Positions 1 through 7,438 of a DNA stretch of 28,923 nt are shown here, piece after piece. Source of the stretch: a virus. The translations under genes were made by a program, and so were the position numbers. The notes beneath the pieces are model-generated. The model made no database searches, had not been told where the DNA came from, and worked only from the letters and a program-made list of their open reading frames with translations. The stretch is taken from positions 1 to 28,923 of the IMG/VR virus record IMGVR_UViG_3300009068_000141; one strand, 5' to 3'. Numbering within the stretch: position 1 is the stretch's first letter; each line of letters opens with the position of its first letter.

Positions 1-2
1 GT

Positions 3-896
3 AGTATTGCATCTCGAAACATCGGAATAACTGCAGGCGTAGAGACAGATAGATGCCACTCAGTCTGGACAGACAGGATCAAGGACAGAGTTAGCGAGGT
101 CATAGTACCATCAGAGTTCACAAAGAAGACGTTTGTGAACACAGATCCTTCGATCTCAGAAAAGATATTTGTAGTCCCCGAAGCACTCTCCATCGACCCG
201 AGTCTAGAATGTGAAGACTTCTTATCAGAAGTAAAGACAAAGAATAACTTTTTAGTTATAAGTCAGCTCACTGCCGTTGATAGGTCTCAGGATAGAAAGT
301 GCATCGCTGACACACTTGAAGTGATATCAAAGTGCATTAAAGACAAGCCTGATTGGGGCGTGATTATCAAAACAAACGTTGGAAGAGGAACTGAGAAAGA
401 TCACCTTGAGACCCTTCACATTCTTGGCCAGTTTAAGGGACTAAAAGGAAAGACGCATCTTCTTCATGGAATTCTAAGTTCAAAACAGATGCTCGGTGTT
501 TACAAGAGCCCCAAGATCAGAGCTTTTGCTACTCTGACTCGCGGCGAAGGATTTGGTTTGCCAATCCTGGAAGCTGCTTCTTGTGATATCCCTGTTTTTG
601 CAACTGGGTGGTCAGCTCATAGCGAGTTTTTATCTCTTGGAAAGTACGGAAAAGTAAGCTGCACACTTGTTCCGATTCCAGAGACAAAAGAAGATCCAAG
701 AATATTCATGAAGGGATCGATGTGGGCTCATCCCGACAAGATTGATTTTGAGAAGAAGATAAATAAGTTCATCCAAAGCCCAGAGGTTCCAAAGCAGTGG
801 GCTAGAGAGCTAGGTGAGAAGTTAAGATCTCAGTATTCCCAACAAGAGATTGAAAAGAAGCTTAATAATTTTGCATCTGAGAGGCTTGGATGGTAA
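3..896 (+). CDS. GT4-like glycosyltransferase, 3' part only
   Basis: Probably transfers a sugar from a nucleotide-sugar donor. The acceptor is unknown and could be virion protein, phage DNA or host surface glycan. The frame is open from base 3, so the gene starts upstream of the window. The GTG at 135 is not the start, because the preceding 44 codons read as a good GT motif, including Trp-Thr-Asp followed by VPSEFTKKTF, the usual 'vpSefsk' region of GT4 enzymes. Near bases 546-572 there is a GEGFGLPILEA block with the GT4 E-x7-E donor-binding signature (Glu codons at 546 and 570). About 297 residues are visible, covering roughly the end of the N-terminal and the whole C-terminal Rossmann domain. 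No signal peptide or membrane segment is seen. The 3' end overlaps the next gene by 7 bases. The family call is confident; the substrate is unknown. Confidence 0.85.
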   Translation, partial: SIASRNIGITAGVETDRCHSVWTDRIKDRVSEVIVPSEFTKKTFVNTDPSISEKIFVVPEALSIDPSLECEDFLSEVKTKNNFLVISQLTAVDRSQDRKCIADTLEVISKCIKDKPDWGVIIKTNVGRGTEKDHLETLHILGQFKGLKGKTHLLHGILSSKQMLGVYKSPKIRAFATLTRGEGFGLPILEAASCDIPVFATGWSAHSEFLSLGKYGKVSCTLVPIPETKEDPRIFMKGSMWAHPDKIDFEKKINKFIQSPEVPKQWARELGEKLRSQYSQQEIEKKLNNFASERLGW

Positions 897-1216
897 TATT
901 TCTCTGCATCTGGTCTCTGATCTCTACAGCCTTGCTCGTTTTTTCTGCTTTCTATTGCTTAAAATTTGCAAAAATTATTCTATCTCTCGAAGAGAAGATT
1001 GAAGAAGCACTTGACATTCTCGACACCAAGTACAAATCTCTATCGGAGATAGCTGAGAAGCCTATTTTCTTTGATTCTGTTGAAATCAGACAGGTGATCT
1101 TCGAGATTAACTCTGCCAGGCAGATGATCCTCTACATCGCAAACAACCTTTCAAATCTGGAGTCTCTCGACCTTGACACCTTCAAGTCAGCCGAAAAAGA
1201 AGAAATCGGGGAATAG
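890..1216 (+). CDS. Small N-terminally membrane-anchored protein
   Basis: A 108-residue protein of unknown function. Residues 2-25 form one strongly hydrophobic helix (IFLCIWSLISTALLVFSAFY), followed by a charged, helical, probably coiled-coil stretch at about 28-52 and a second helical part to the end. The shape, one membrane anchor with a cytoplasmic helical tail, resembles small membrane proteins often carried by T4-like phages, but I cannot name it. The ATG at 890 overlaps the upstream stop by 7 bases. The 3' end overlaps the start of the sigma-factor gene by 44 bases, so the two are probably co-translated. It could take part in host takeover, lysis or membrane association of replication; nothing in the sequence decides between these. 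Confidence 0.7.
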   Translation: MVIFLCIWSLISTALLVFSAFYCLKFAKIILSLEEKIEEALDILDTKYKSLSEIAEKPIFFDSVEIRQVIFEINSARQMILYIANNLSNLESLDLDTFKSAEKEEIGE

Positions 1217-1895
1217 CTTAAAGCTGTACTTCCACGCTGGGACTCACGATGCAATCGTAAAGTTTCAAACTGAGGGTGATCCTAGGACTAGAGAGATCAT
1301 CTACATCTCAGAGATTCTGCCTGCCTTTGAGAAACTTGTTGAGAATCTGTTCTTCATACACAGTTTCTCTGCTGGTCTGCCTGTTACAGATGACATAAAG
1401 ACAGACTGCATCACGTTTCTCTATGAAACTCTTAAGAAGTTTGACGCTTCAAGAGGGTCAAAGGCGTTCTCGTATTTCAACGTTGTCGCAAAAAACTGGA
1501 TCATTGTTAAGACTCGCCAGCGAGCTAAGAACAATAGGAAGCACGTCAACATAGACGACAAGAATGCTGTCTCTGAGACCGAGATGTATGAGTTCGATCC
1601 GTCGCTCCAGAAGGCGGACCAGCTAGAGATTCTTTCAAAATCAGAACTCTCTCAAAACATAAGAAACGTCCTGCAGCAGATTAGATCTCGACTTGTTCAT
1701 GATCACGAGATCGTATGTCTCGACGCAATTCAGCAGCTCTTTGATCAAGCTGAAGATATTGACATCTTCAATAAGCGTGCAATATTTGTCTACGTTCGGG
1801 ACATGACCAACGTCACGCAGAAGCAGCTATCGTCTGCTGTCTCTATTATTAAGAAGCACTATAGAGACATAGTTTCAAAGGGAGGACTGTCTTGA
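1173..1895 (+). CDS. gp55-like: Late-transcription RNA polymerase sigma factor, gp55-like
   Basis: A 240-residue sigma-70-family protein, most like the T4 gp55 class that redirects host RNA polymerase to late promoters. Residues about 75-125 carry the region-2 pattern: Leu-Lys-Lys-Phe-Asp, then SKAFSYFNVVAKNW, then a basic segment (RQRAKNNRK), which corresponds to 'yDpsk..f.sYf...arn.....' in gp55. Residues about 197-232 (KRAIFVYVRDMTNVTQKQL onward) look like a helix-turn-helix and may act as a small region-4 equivalent. The TTG at 1173 is the only usable start: the frame has a TGA at 1125-1127 and no ATG, GTG or TTG between 1176 and the region-2 core. A GGAG at 1159-1162 gives a weak ribosome site. 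The N-terminus has a Lys run (KKKK, residues 8-11). The C-terminus ends IVSKGGLS and lacks the hydrophobic clamp-binding tail of T4 gp55. Confidence 0.85.
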   Translation: MTPSSQPKKKKSGNSLKLYFHAGTHDAIVKFQTEGDPRTREIIYISEILPAFEKLVENLFFIHSFSAGLPVTDDIKTDCITFLYETLKKFDASRGSKAFSYFNVVAKNWIIVKTRQRAKNNRKHVNIDDKNAVSETEMYEFDPSLQKADQLEILSKSELSQNIRNVLQQIRSRLVHDHEIVCLDAIQQLFDQAEDIDIFNKRAIFVYVRDMTNVTQKQLSSAVSIIKKHYRDIVSKGGLS

Positions 1896-2269
1896 TGGCA
1901 AAAAAAGACCTAACAGATGTTGCAAAATCGCTCGAAGCACTTGACAAGAAAGATCGCAAGATTCTTGGATTTAGACAGCTTCTTGAGTCAATTGAGACGA
2001 TAGACGAGAAGAAGAAGACTCTCTGGAAGGAGATCTACGAGAACGCTCTTCAAGACAGAGAGTCAGCTTCAGTGCTTTTTACAGATGTCTGGATGCAGAT
2101 TAGAGGCAATGCTGCAAATCACAACTTGCTCGGACCTGTTGCTGCCAAGTACATCGAGAGGATGAGCAGAGCAAACGATCAGATCATAAAACTCGCGGAG
2201 ATGATCACCGCCGAGGACAATAAGTCGATCAACACTGACGACGTCTTTAGCATGATAGGTGGTAACTAG
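1895..2269 (+). CDS. Small helical protein next to the sigma factor
   Basis: A 124-residue, almost entirely helical, charged protein without membrane segments. I do not recognise it by motif. A TTG lies just upstream at 1892, but the ATG at 1895 is preferred. It overlaps the sigma stop as TGATG, and a strong GGAGGA at 1881-1886 sits 8 bases before it. Residues about 35-105 contain LWKEIYENALQDR, then an internal Gly-Pro ahead of KYIERMSRANDQ, a pattern suggesting a compact four-helix fold. The C-terminus (about residues 112-124) is acidic then hydrophobic (DDVFSMIGG). Position suggests either a transcription partner of the sigma factor, comparable in size and role to T4 gp33, or a small packaging or assembly factor. 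Direct overlap with the sigma gene slightly favours the first. That is inference from context only. Confidence 0.7.
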   Translation: MAKKDLTDVAKSLEALDKKDRKILGFRQLLESIETIDEKKKTLWKEIYENALQDRESASVLFTDVWMQIRGNAANHNLLGPVAAKYIERMSRANDQIIKLAEMITAEDNKSINTDDVFSMIGGN

Positions 2270-3567
2270 TGGCAGATAGAGCGATAGAGGAGATTGTCTA
2301 CGAGATCATGAGAGACATGACTCTCTTTAGATCTGTTGTTGTCACGGACTACCTAGAGAATCCTCAGGGCCTGACAAGTGAACAACTCCAGATCCTCGAA
2401 GGGACGTCTACGTTTCCTGCATCGATGATCAAGAAGTCACCTCGAGGTACTGTCATCGGTCAAGAAGACAACAATCCGAGGCGCTTATACTATCCTTTCT
2501 TTTCTAGTCACATCTCACTTCCTGTCAAGCCTTCGGAAAAAGTTTGGGCTTTTGAGACCAAAGAGGGAATATCTTACTGGCTTTCTAGGAAAGTCTCAGA
2601 TTTTGGGTACGAAGACGCGTGTTTCACACGAACTTCAAACTCCAACGTGGCTCAAATTCCTACATCTTCACCGTCTCCTTCGACAGCTTTTCTAGGAAGT
2701 CAATCTACTGATTTAACCGGTAGACAGACACAGTCCATGGGTCTTCCTGACGATCTTACGCAGAATAATCTGCCTGCAGGACTGACCTACAATCAGATAG
2801 AATCTCAGGCCGTGGCATCCAAAGATGTCGTTCTTGAGCCAGTTCCTGTTGTACCATCGCTCTGTAATGAGCTCACTTTACAAGGTAGCAACAACGCTGT
2901 TGTAACTCTTGGAACAGGATTTGACGGCTCGAGAGATGCAAATCATGGATTTGTCGATATCTCTACTGGGCGAGGCCGAGGTGGCACTGATCTAAACAGC
3001 GTCTTTGTTACCACAGACTCGAGAACCAACAGAGAGATCGCAAGTAGAGAGAACTTAAATCCAAGAGAAGGATCTGTCGACGTCTCAACAGACGCAAGTA
3101 GAATACTTGTAACAACTCAGGTAGACCCTGACGGTCTCTTTTCATTGTCTCTACCTTCTGGAACAGTTGCAAGTTCACAGTCTCCCAGTATCGTCCAGAA
3201 GTCAGACAAGATACGGATCATTGCTAGGCAGGACGTTGCCATCACAGTCGAGGGATCGTCGGGAGCATCTGTTGTGGTAAACAGCAACGGTGACATCTAC
3301 TTAACACCGTCAGCATCTGGCAAGGTGTATCTAAGCGGCCCTGAGAGTGATCAGGCTTATTTGCGGTATGATGACCTTAGAGAAGTAGTCAATGGAATTG
3401 AAGGAATTCTTAATTCGTTAATCGCGTCAATTAATCTGATAACTCAGGCGACTCCTGGAGCTACAGCGATCGCCACCCCCGACATCGCCGGCGCGATTGT
3501 TGATGATTTTACTAAAATTGAAAATGCAATGATCTCAATCAAGTCTGAAAAGATTCTCGGTAGCTAG
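2269..3567 (+). CDS. Baseplate central hub / spike-like protein
   Basis: A 432-residue structural protein, probably the central spike or hub piece of the baseplate (gp5/gpV-type position). Residues about 55-115 resemble the OB-fold start of such proteins, with RGTVIG, YYPFFSSHISLPVKPSEKVW and a short Trp-containing strand. The middle is low-complexity Ser/Thr/Asn-rich linker. Residues about 314-360 are short repeating beta strands (KIRIIARQDVAITVEG, then NSNGDIYLTP and GKVYLSGP), as in spike beta-helices and hub C-termini. Residues 361-432 are helical. No lysozyme domain is visible, unlike T4 gp5. The start is GTG at 2269, overlapping the upstream TAG by one base, with an AGGTGG Shine-Dalgarno just before it. 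It is followed by gp25-like and gp6-like genes, as expected for a baseplate cluster. Confidence 0.7.
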   Translation: MADRAIEEIVYEIMRDMTLFRSVVVTDYLENPQGLTSEQLQILEGTSTFPASMIKKSPRGTVIGQEDNNPRRLYYPFFSSHISLPVKPSEKVWAFETKEGISYWLSRKVSDFGYEDACFTRTSNSNVAQIPTSSPSPSTAFLGSQSTDLTGRQTQSMGLPDDLTQNNLPAGLTYNQIESQAVASKDVVLEPVPVVPSLCNELTLQGSNNAVVTLGTGFDGSRDANHGFVDISTGRGRGGTDLNSVFVTTDSRTNREIASRENLNPREGSVDVSTDASRILVTTQVDPDGLFSLSLPSGTVASSQSPSIVQKSDKIRIIARQDVAITVEGSSGASVVVNSNGDIYLTPSASGKVYLSGPESDQAYLRYDDLREVVNGIEGILNSLIASINLITQATPGATAIATPDIAGAIVDDFTKIENAMISIKSEKILGS

Positions 3568-3579
3568 TTCGACTCCAAC

Positions 3580-4077
3580 TTGACTAGTCCCATAAGTAAC
3601 ACAGTGGCTAGAAACTTTAGGTCAACTGGTCGGCAGTTCTCAGTACCGCCGCCCGCAAGCTTCCAGGTCCCAATCATTCCGGTTGGTATCAAGACTCCGA
3701 TGAGCTTCGGAGGAAACAGCGTATCAACTCCCTTTGAGATGAACACTAAGCTCGAAGACCAGATCGGAGACAACCTTAAAAACCTGATCTTGTCTAACCA
3801 CGGCGAGCGGCTCGGTCTCTACGACTTTGGTGCAAACCTACAGGAGCTTCTAACAGAGGCGATTCCAACAGAGAACTTAGTTCAGGCAGTCGAAGACAGG
3901 ATCAAGAGAGCTGTATCAAAGTTTATGCCCGGTCTAGAGCTTAACAGTGTCTCTATGATCACCAATAGATCTCCTGCAAAAGCTCTGGCATCTTTTAGCT
4001 TTGTAGTCGCGTACTCATACAGTCAAGCTGGAATTAGTAATAGAAAAATACAGATCAATCTTACGGTGGCAGGATGA
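3580..4077 (+). CDS. gp25-like: Baseplate wedge protein, gp25-like
   Basis: A 165-residue member of the GPW/gp25 (TssE-like) family, a wedge component that helps nucleate sheath assembly. The family core is at residues 58-90: a helix with LEDQIGDNLKNLI, then the GER motif at 75-77 and DFGANLQELL. An alpha/beta C-terminal part ends in a strand (KIQINLTV). It is about 30 residues longer than T4 gp25 at the N-terminus. The start is uncertain. TTG at 3580 gives the full length; GTG at 3604 would remove eight residues. Neither has a good Shine-Dalgarno. The gene lies in the same frame as the preceding one, only four sense codons after its TAG stop. The end overlaps the next gene as ATGA. Confidence 0.88.
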   Translation: MTSPISNTVARNFRSTGRQFSVPPPASFQVPIIPVGIKTPMSFGGNSVSTPFEMNTKLEDQIGDNLKNLILSNHGERLGLYDFGANLQELLTEAIPTENLVQAVEDRIKRAVSKFMPGLELNSVSMITNRSPAKALASFSFVVAYSYSQAGISNRKIQINLTVAG

Positions 4078-5924
4078 CAATAAGCAGCAATAGAAAAAAG
4101 CCGGTTTTGCAGAGAGATAGAGACTATCTTAACAGAGACTTTTCTTCGCTCCGTCAGGAGCTGGTAAGCTACGCATCTTTCTACTATTCAGACTACATAA
4201 AAGACTTCACGGAACCCTCTGTTGCATCGATGTTTGTCGATCTCGCAGCTTATGCGACAGATATCACGAACTTTTACTTAGACTATCAGTTTAAAGAGCT
4301 TAATCTAGAGACAGCCAAGGACTCTGCAAACATTCAGAGGCTGGTTAGACAGGCGGGATACAAGATACGTGGAGCGTCACCTGCCTTTTGCAACGTTGAC
4401 TTCTACATTTCGATCCCATCCCAGGTGCTACCTGATGGAACCTATGAACCTAGAAGGACCTACCTGCCTGTCATAAAATCAGGAACTTCAGTTCAGTCGG
4501 ACTCTGGTGTTGTTTTTGAACTATCCGAAGATCTTGATTTTTCAAAATTAGGATCTGATGGTAAGCTAGTTACAGAGTACAGAGTTCTCGAGAGAAACCC
4601 CGATACGACGCCGAAGACTTTTGCTCTGAGATTGTCTGGAATTTGCACATCTGGAAGAACCTACAGTGAGAGCTTTAACGTTTCGGGGCGAACGCCTTTC
4701 TTGCGAGTTTCTCTTGCGCAGCCTAACACCATTGAGATCTTGTCTGTCGCTGATACGAATGGAAACACATACTACGAAGTTGAATCTCTAACTCACGACA
4801 CAGTCTACACCAGAGATTCAAACCTGTTTGACGACAGCGATCAAGTAGAGGATTCTCTTGGAGTCGTTAGTGCTCCTTACAGATTTATCACAACTACTGA
4901 CCTCAATGGGTCTCAAACTACGCTGACATTTGGCGCTGGAACAGCTCAGTCTTTAGACGCAGATGTAATTGCTGATCCTGCAGATTTCTCTCTTCCGCTT
5001 TTTGGAGACAGAAAAACTTTCTCATACACTGCAATCGATCCAAATGAGCTCTTAAGCACCAGGACGCTTGGCGTCGCTCCCGAGAATACAGTTCTTTTAG
5101 TAAGGTACAGGGCTGGTGGAGGACTTAATAACAACGTCCCATCTCAAACACTCAGGAATGTCTTGTCTTTGCAGACTCAGTTCTCTGCTGTTGTGCCTCC
5201 CACTATTGTTGCAGCTTCAAGAGCGAGTGTAACCTGTAACAACACCTCAGCTGCTTTTGGCGGAACAGATGCTCCAACCATCGATGAGATTCGTTCTCTA
5301 GCTATACTCTACAGAAACTCTCAGTCGAGAATTGTAAGCAAGGAAGATCTCATTGCTAGGATCTACAGCATGCCAACAAATTTTGGAAGGATATTCAGAG
5401 TTGGCATATCTACAAACCCAGTCAATCCGCTGTCTTCTATCGTCTATCTAGTTTCAAGAGACAGTCAAGGAAAGCTCTCCACTACTCCTGACACGACAAA
5501 GAGAAATATTGCAAAATACATCAATGAATTTAGAGTGATAAGTGATGCATTTGACATACTGGATGCACCGATCATCAACTTTAACATTCAATACTCAGTC
5601 TCTGTGTCTAGAGATTACGACAAAGCGCTGGTTGTTTCTAACATAAACTCAAGGCTTACAAGCTTCTTTGAAATAACAAACTTCTACATTAATCAGCCAA
5701 TTGTTATTGCAGACATTCAAAACATAATACTTGCAGAACCGGGAGTTCTAGGGCTTGGATCTCTGGCGTTCAACAACCTTTCGGGATTAGTCAACGGTCT
5801 TAGATACTCAAGCTTTGTCTTTGATATTGATTCTGGAACTCGGAAGGGAGTCATCGTTCCTCCGAAGGGAGGAATTTTTGAGATTAAGTTTCCTGGAACG
5901 GATATCGTTGGGAGTGCATTCTAA
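4074..5924 (+). CDS. gp6-like: Baseplate wedge protein, gp6 / baseplate-J-like
   Basis: A 616-residue protein matching the gp6/J-family wedge that forms the inner baseplate ring. Residues about 15-100 hold the family N-terminus: RDYLNRDFSSLRQELVSYA, a Tyr-Tyr pair, DFTEPSVASMFVDLAAYATD, then a Tyr-Leu-Asp-Tyr helix and GYKIRG. Residues about 310-600 give the J-like domain, with GGTDAPTIDEIR near residue 395, a VSKEDLIARI stretch and a later MPTNFGRIFRV segment. Length is close to T4 gp6 (660 aa). The start ATG at 4074 overlaps the upstream TGA by four bases, and the stop overlaps the next ATG as TAATG. The middle third (about 110-310) is beta-rich and less conserved, probably the part facing peripheral proteins. 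Confidence 0.9.
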   Translation: MTISSNRKKPVLQRDRDYLNRDFSSLRQELVSYASFYYSDYIKDFTEPSVASMFVDLAAYATDITNFYLDYQFKELNLETAKDSANIQRLVRQAGYKIRGASPAFCNVDFYISIPSQVLPDGTYEPRRTYLPVIKSGTSVQSDSGVVFELSEDLDFSKLGSDGKLVTEYRVLERNPDTTPKTFALRLSGICTSGRTYSESFNVSGRTPFLRVSLAQPNTIEILSVADTNGNTYYEVESLTHDTVYTRDSNLFDDSDQVEDSLGVVSAPYRFITTTDLNGSQTTLTFGAGTAQSLDADVIADPADFSLPLFGDRKTFSYTAIDPNELLSTRTLGVAPENTVLLVRYRAGGGLNNNVPSQTLRNVLSLQTQFSAVVPPTIVAASRASVTCNNTSAAFGGTDAPTIDEIRSLAILYRNSQSRIVSKEDLIARIYSMPTNFGRIFRVGISTNPVNPLSSIVYLVSRDSQGKLSTTPDTTKRNIAKYINEFRVISDAFDILDAPIINFNIQYSVSVSRDYDKALVVSNINSRLTSFFEITNFYINQPIVIADIQNIILAEPGVLGLGSLAFNNLSGLVNGLRYSSFVFDIDSGTRKGVIVPPKGGIFEIKFPGTDIVGSAF

Positions 5925-7438
5925 TGTACAAGATTATTAACGCTTCTAAAGATGCCTACATCACCAACAAGATTGTTTCAAGCCTTCTTAGGGCTAAAGA
6001 TTCCAATACAGGTGGTGCTTCTTCAATAGACCTGTTCAAGCTGTATGATGAAAACACAATCGCAGGAGAGAGCACTCCGATTGAGATCAGTCGGGCTTTA
6101 CTCTACTTTGATCTTGCATCTCTTCGAGATCTAACAGCGTCTTACGTTGATATTTCTTCTCCGTCTTTTAGTGCAAACATCGTTCTACACGACATCTACG
6201 GCGGTCAAACATGCCCAACCAATTTCAAGCTTGCAGTCTTTCCTCTTTCTAAGTCATTTGACGAAGGAATAGGAAGAGATGTAGTAGAGCTTAGAGATGT
6301 TGATGTTTGCAACTTTTTAACTGCATCTGTCTCATCAGGGACACCAGTTACTTGGTCTCAAGAGGGTGCTGGAGCTGTTGGTGCTCTTGGTAGCAGCACC
6401 ATAGACGTCATTGATAGAGGAAACCTGAATGACGGACTCGGATTAAGGTTCCTATTCTCAGAGCAGACATTTTCAAAGGGAACAGAAGATCTAAACGTTG
6501 ACATTACTGATGTTATATCAGGGACTCTCGCAGGTCTAATTCCTGACTGCGGATTTTTAATTGCTTATAGCGGTACGCTTGAGACAGACAATCAGACGCG
6601 CTTTGTTAAGAGATTTGCCTCTAGAAACACTACAGCTGTAGATAAGCGGCCTAAGCTTGTAATCAAGTACGATGATTCAGTTATTGACTACACAAGAGAC
6701 TTCGTCTTCAACGTCTCCGGCAGCATATTCCTGACAAACTACGAAAGAGGAACACCTGCTAACATAGTTTCTGGGTCTTCTGGAACAAGGATATCAGGTT
6801 TAAACTGTGGAAAGCTAAGAATCATCTCAGGAAGCTACTCTCAGACAGTTAACTTTTCTCAGCATAGAAAGGGATCAGATTTCTTCAGCACAGGTCTATA
6901 CAGCGCTTCTTTTGCAATATCATCTTTCGATGCACCTCTTTTCACCTACTTGAAGAATTCATCTTCAGCATCTTTTGATGTCATATGGTCCTCTAATGAT
7001 CTCACAGTTGGGTACCTAACGGGTTCTCTCACAGTCTACAAATCTGAGACTGCTCTGGCAGACCTCGATCCTAAGAGAATATTCACAAACATTACCAACA
7101 TGAACTCGACCTACCTCGCATCAGAGACTATAAGGTTCAGGGTGTTCATTGAAGATCTTGCAAAGTCAATCAAGGCACAAAAGCTACCACTTGAAAATAA
7201 AGGAATATTCATCGAGAAGGTCTACTTTAGAGTTAGAGATCTTGAATCTTCAAAGGTTATAATACCCTTTGATGTTAATTCAACTAGAGTTTCAATGGAT
7301 GCAACGTCAGGATTCTTTGATGTAGATATGAGCTCTCTACCTGTAGGGAGAAATTACACATTTGACTTCCAGATACTTAAGAATGGATCGACGCAGACAA
7401 TTACCAATGTTGCTGCATCGTTTAGGGTGGTAGATTGA
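5924..7438 (+). CDS. Virion protein with N-terminal DNRLRE-like domain
   Basis: A 504-residue probable tail or baseplate-peripheral protein. Residues 1-250 fit the DNRLRE pattern, a jelly-roll known from bacterial surface proteins. The parts are a DAYIT opening, a RALLYFDL strand near residue 60, a central Trp, LNVDITDVISG near 190, a Gly-Phe strand, and the closing RPKLVIKYDD near 240. Residues about 255-385 and 390-504 look like two further beta-sandwich domains. The last contains FIEKVYFRVRDLES and a VIIPFDVNSTRVS strand pair. No enzyme motif is seen. It is coupled to the gp6-like gene (TAATG) and to the next gene (TTGA overlap), so it is likely made in step with the wedge. The role, perhaps glycan contact or decoration, is inferred. 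Confidence 0.7.
   Translation: MYKIINASKDAYITNKIVSSLLRAKDSNTGGASSIDLFKLYDENTIAGESTPIEISRALLYFDLASLRDLTASYVDISSPSFSANIVLHDIYGGQTCPTNFKLAVFPLSKSFDEGIGRDVVELRDVDVCNFLTASVSSGTPVTWSQEGAGAVGALGSSTIDVIDRGNLNDGLGLRFLFSEQTFSKGTEDLNVDITDVISGTLAGLIPDCGFLIAYSGTLETDNQTRFVKRFASRNTTAVDKRPKLVIKYDDSVIDYTRDFVFNVSGSIFLTNYERGTPANIVSGSSGTRISGLNCGKLRIISGSYSQTVNFSQHRKGSDFFSTGLYSASFAISSFDAPLFTYLKNSSSASFDVIWSSNDLTVGYLTGSLTVYKSETALADLDPKRIFTNITNMNSTYLASETIRFRVFIEDLAKSIKAQKLPLENKGIFIEKVYFRVRDLESSKVIIPFDVNSTRVSMDATSGFFDVDMSSLPVGRNYTFDFQILKNGSTQTITNVAASFRVVD

Noticed and set aside
135-896. A complete glycosyltransferase-like gene starting at GTG 135
   Set aside because: The frame is open upstream to base 3, and the residues before 135 include the family's conserved VPSEF segment, so the gene is truncated by the window edge.
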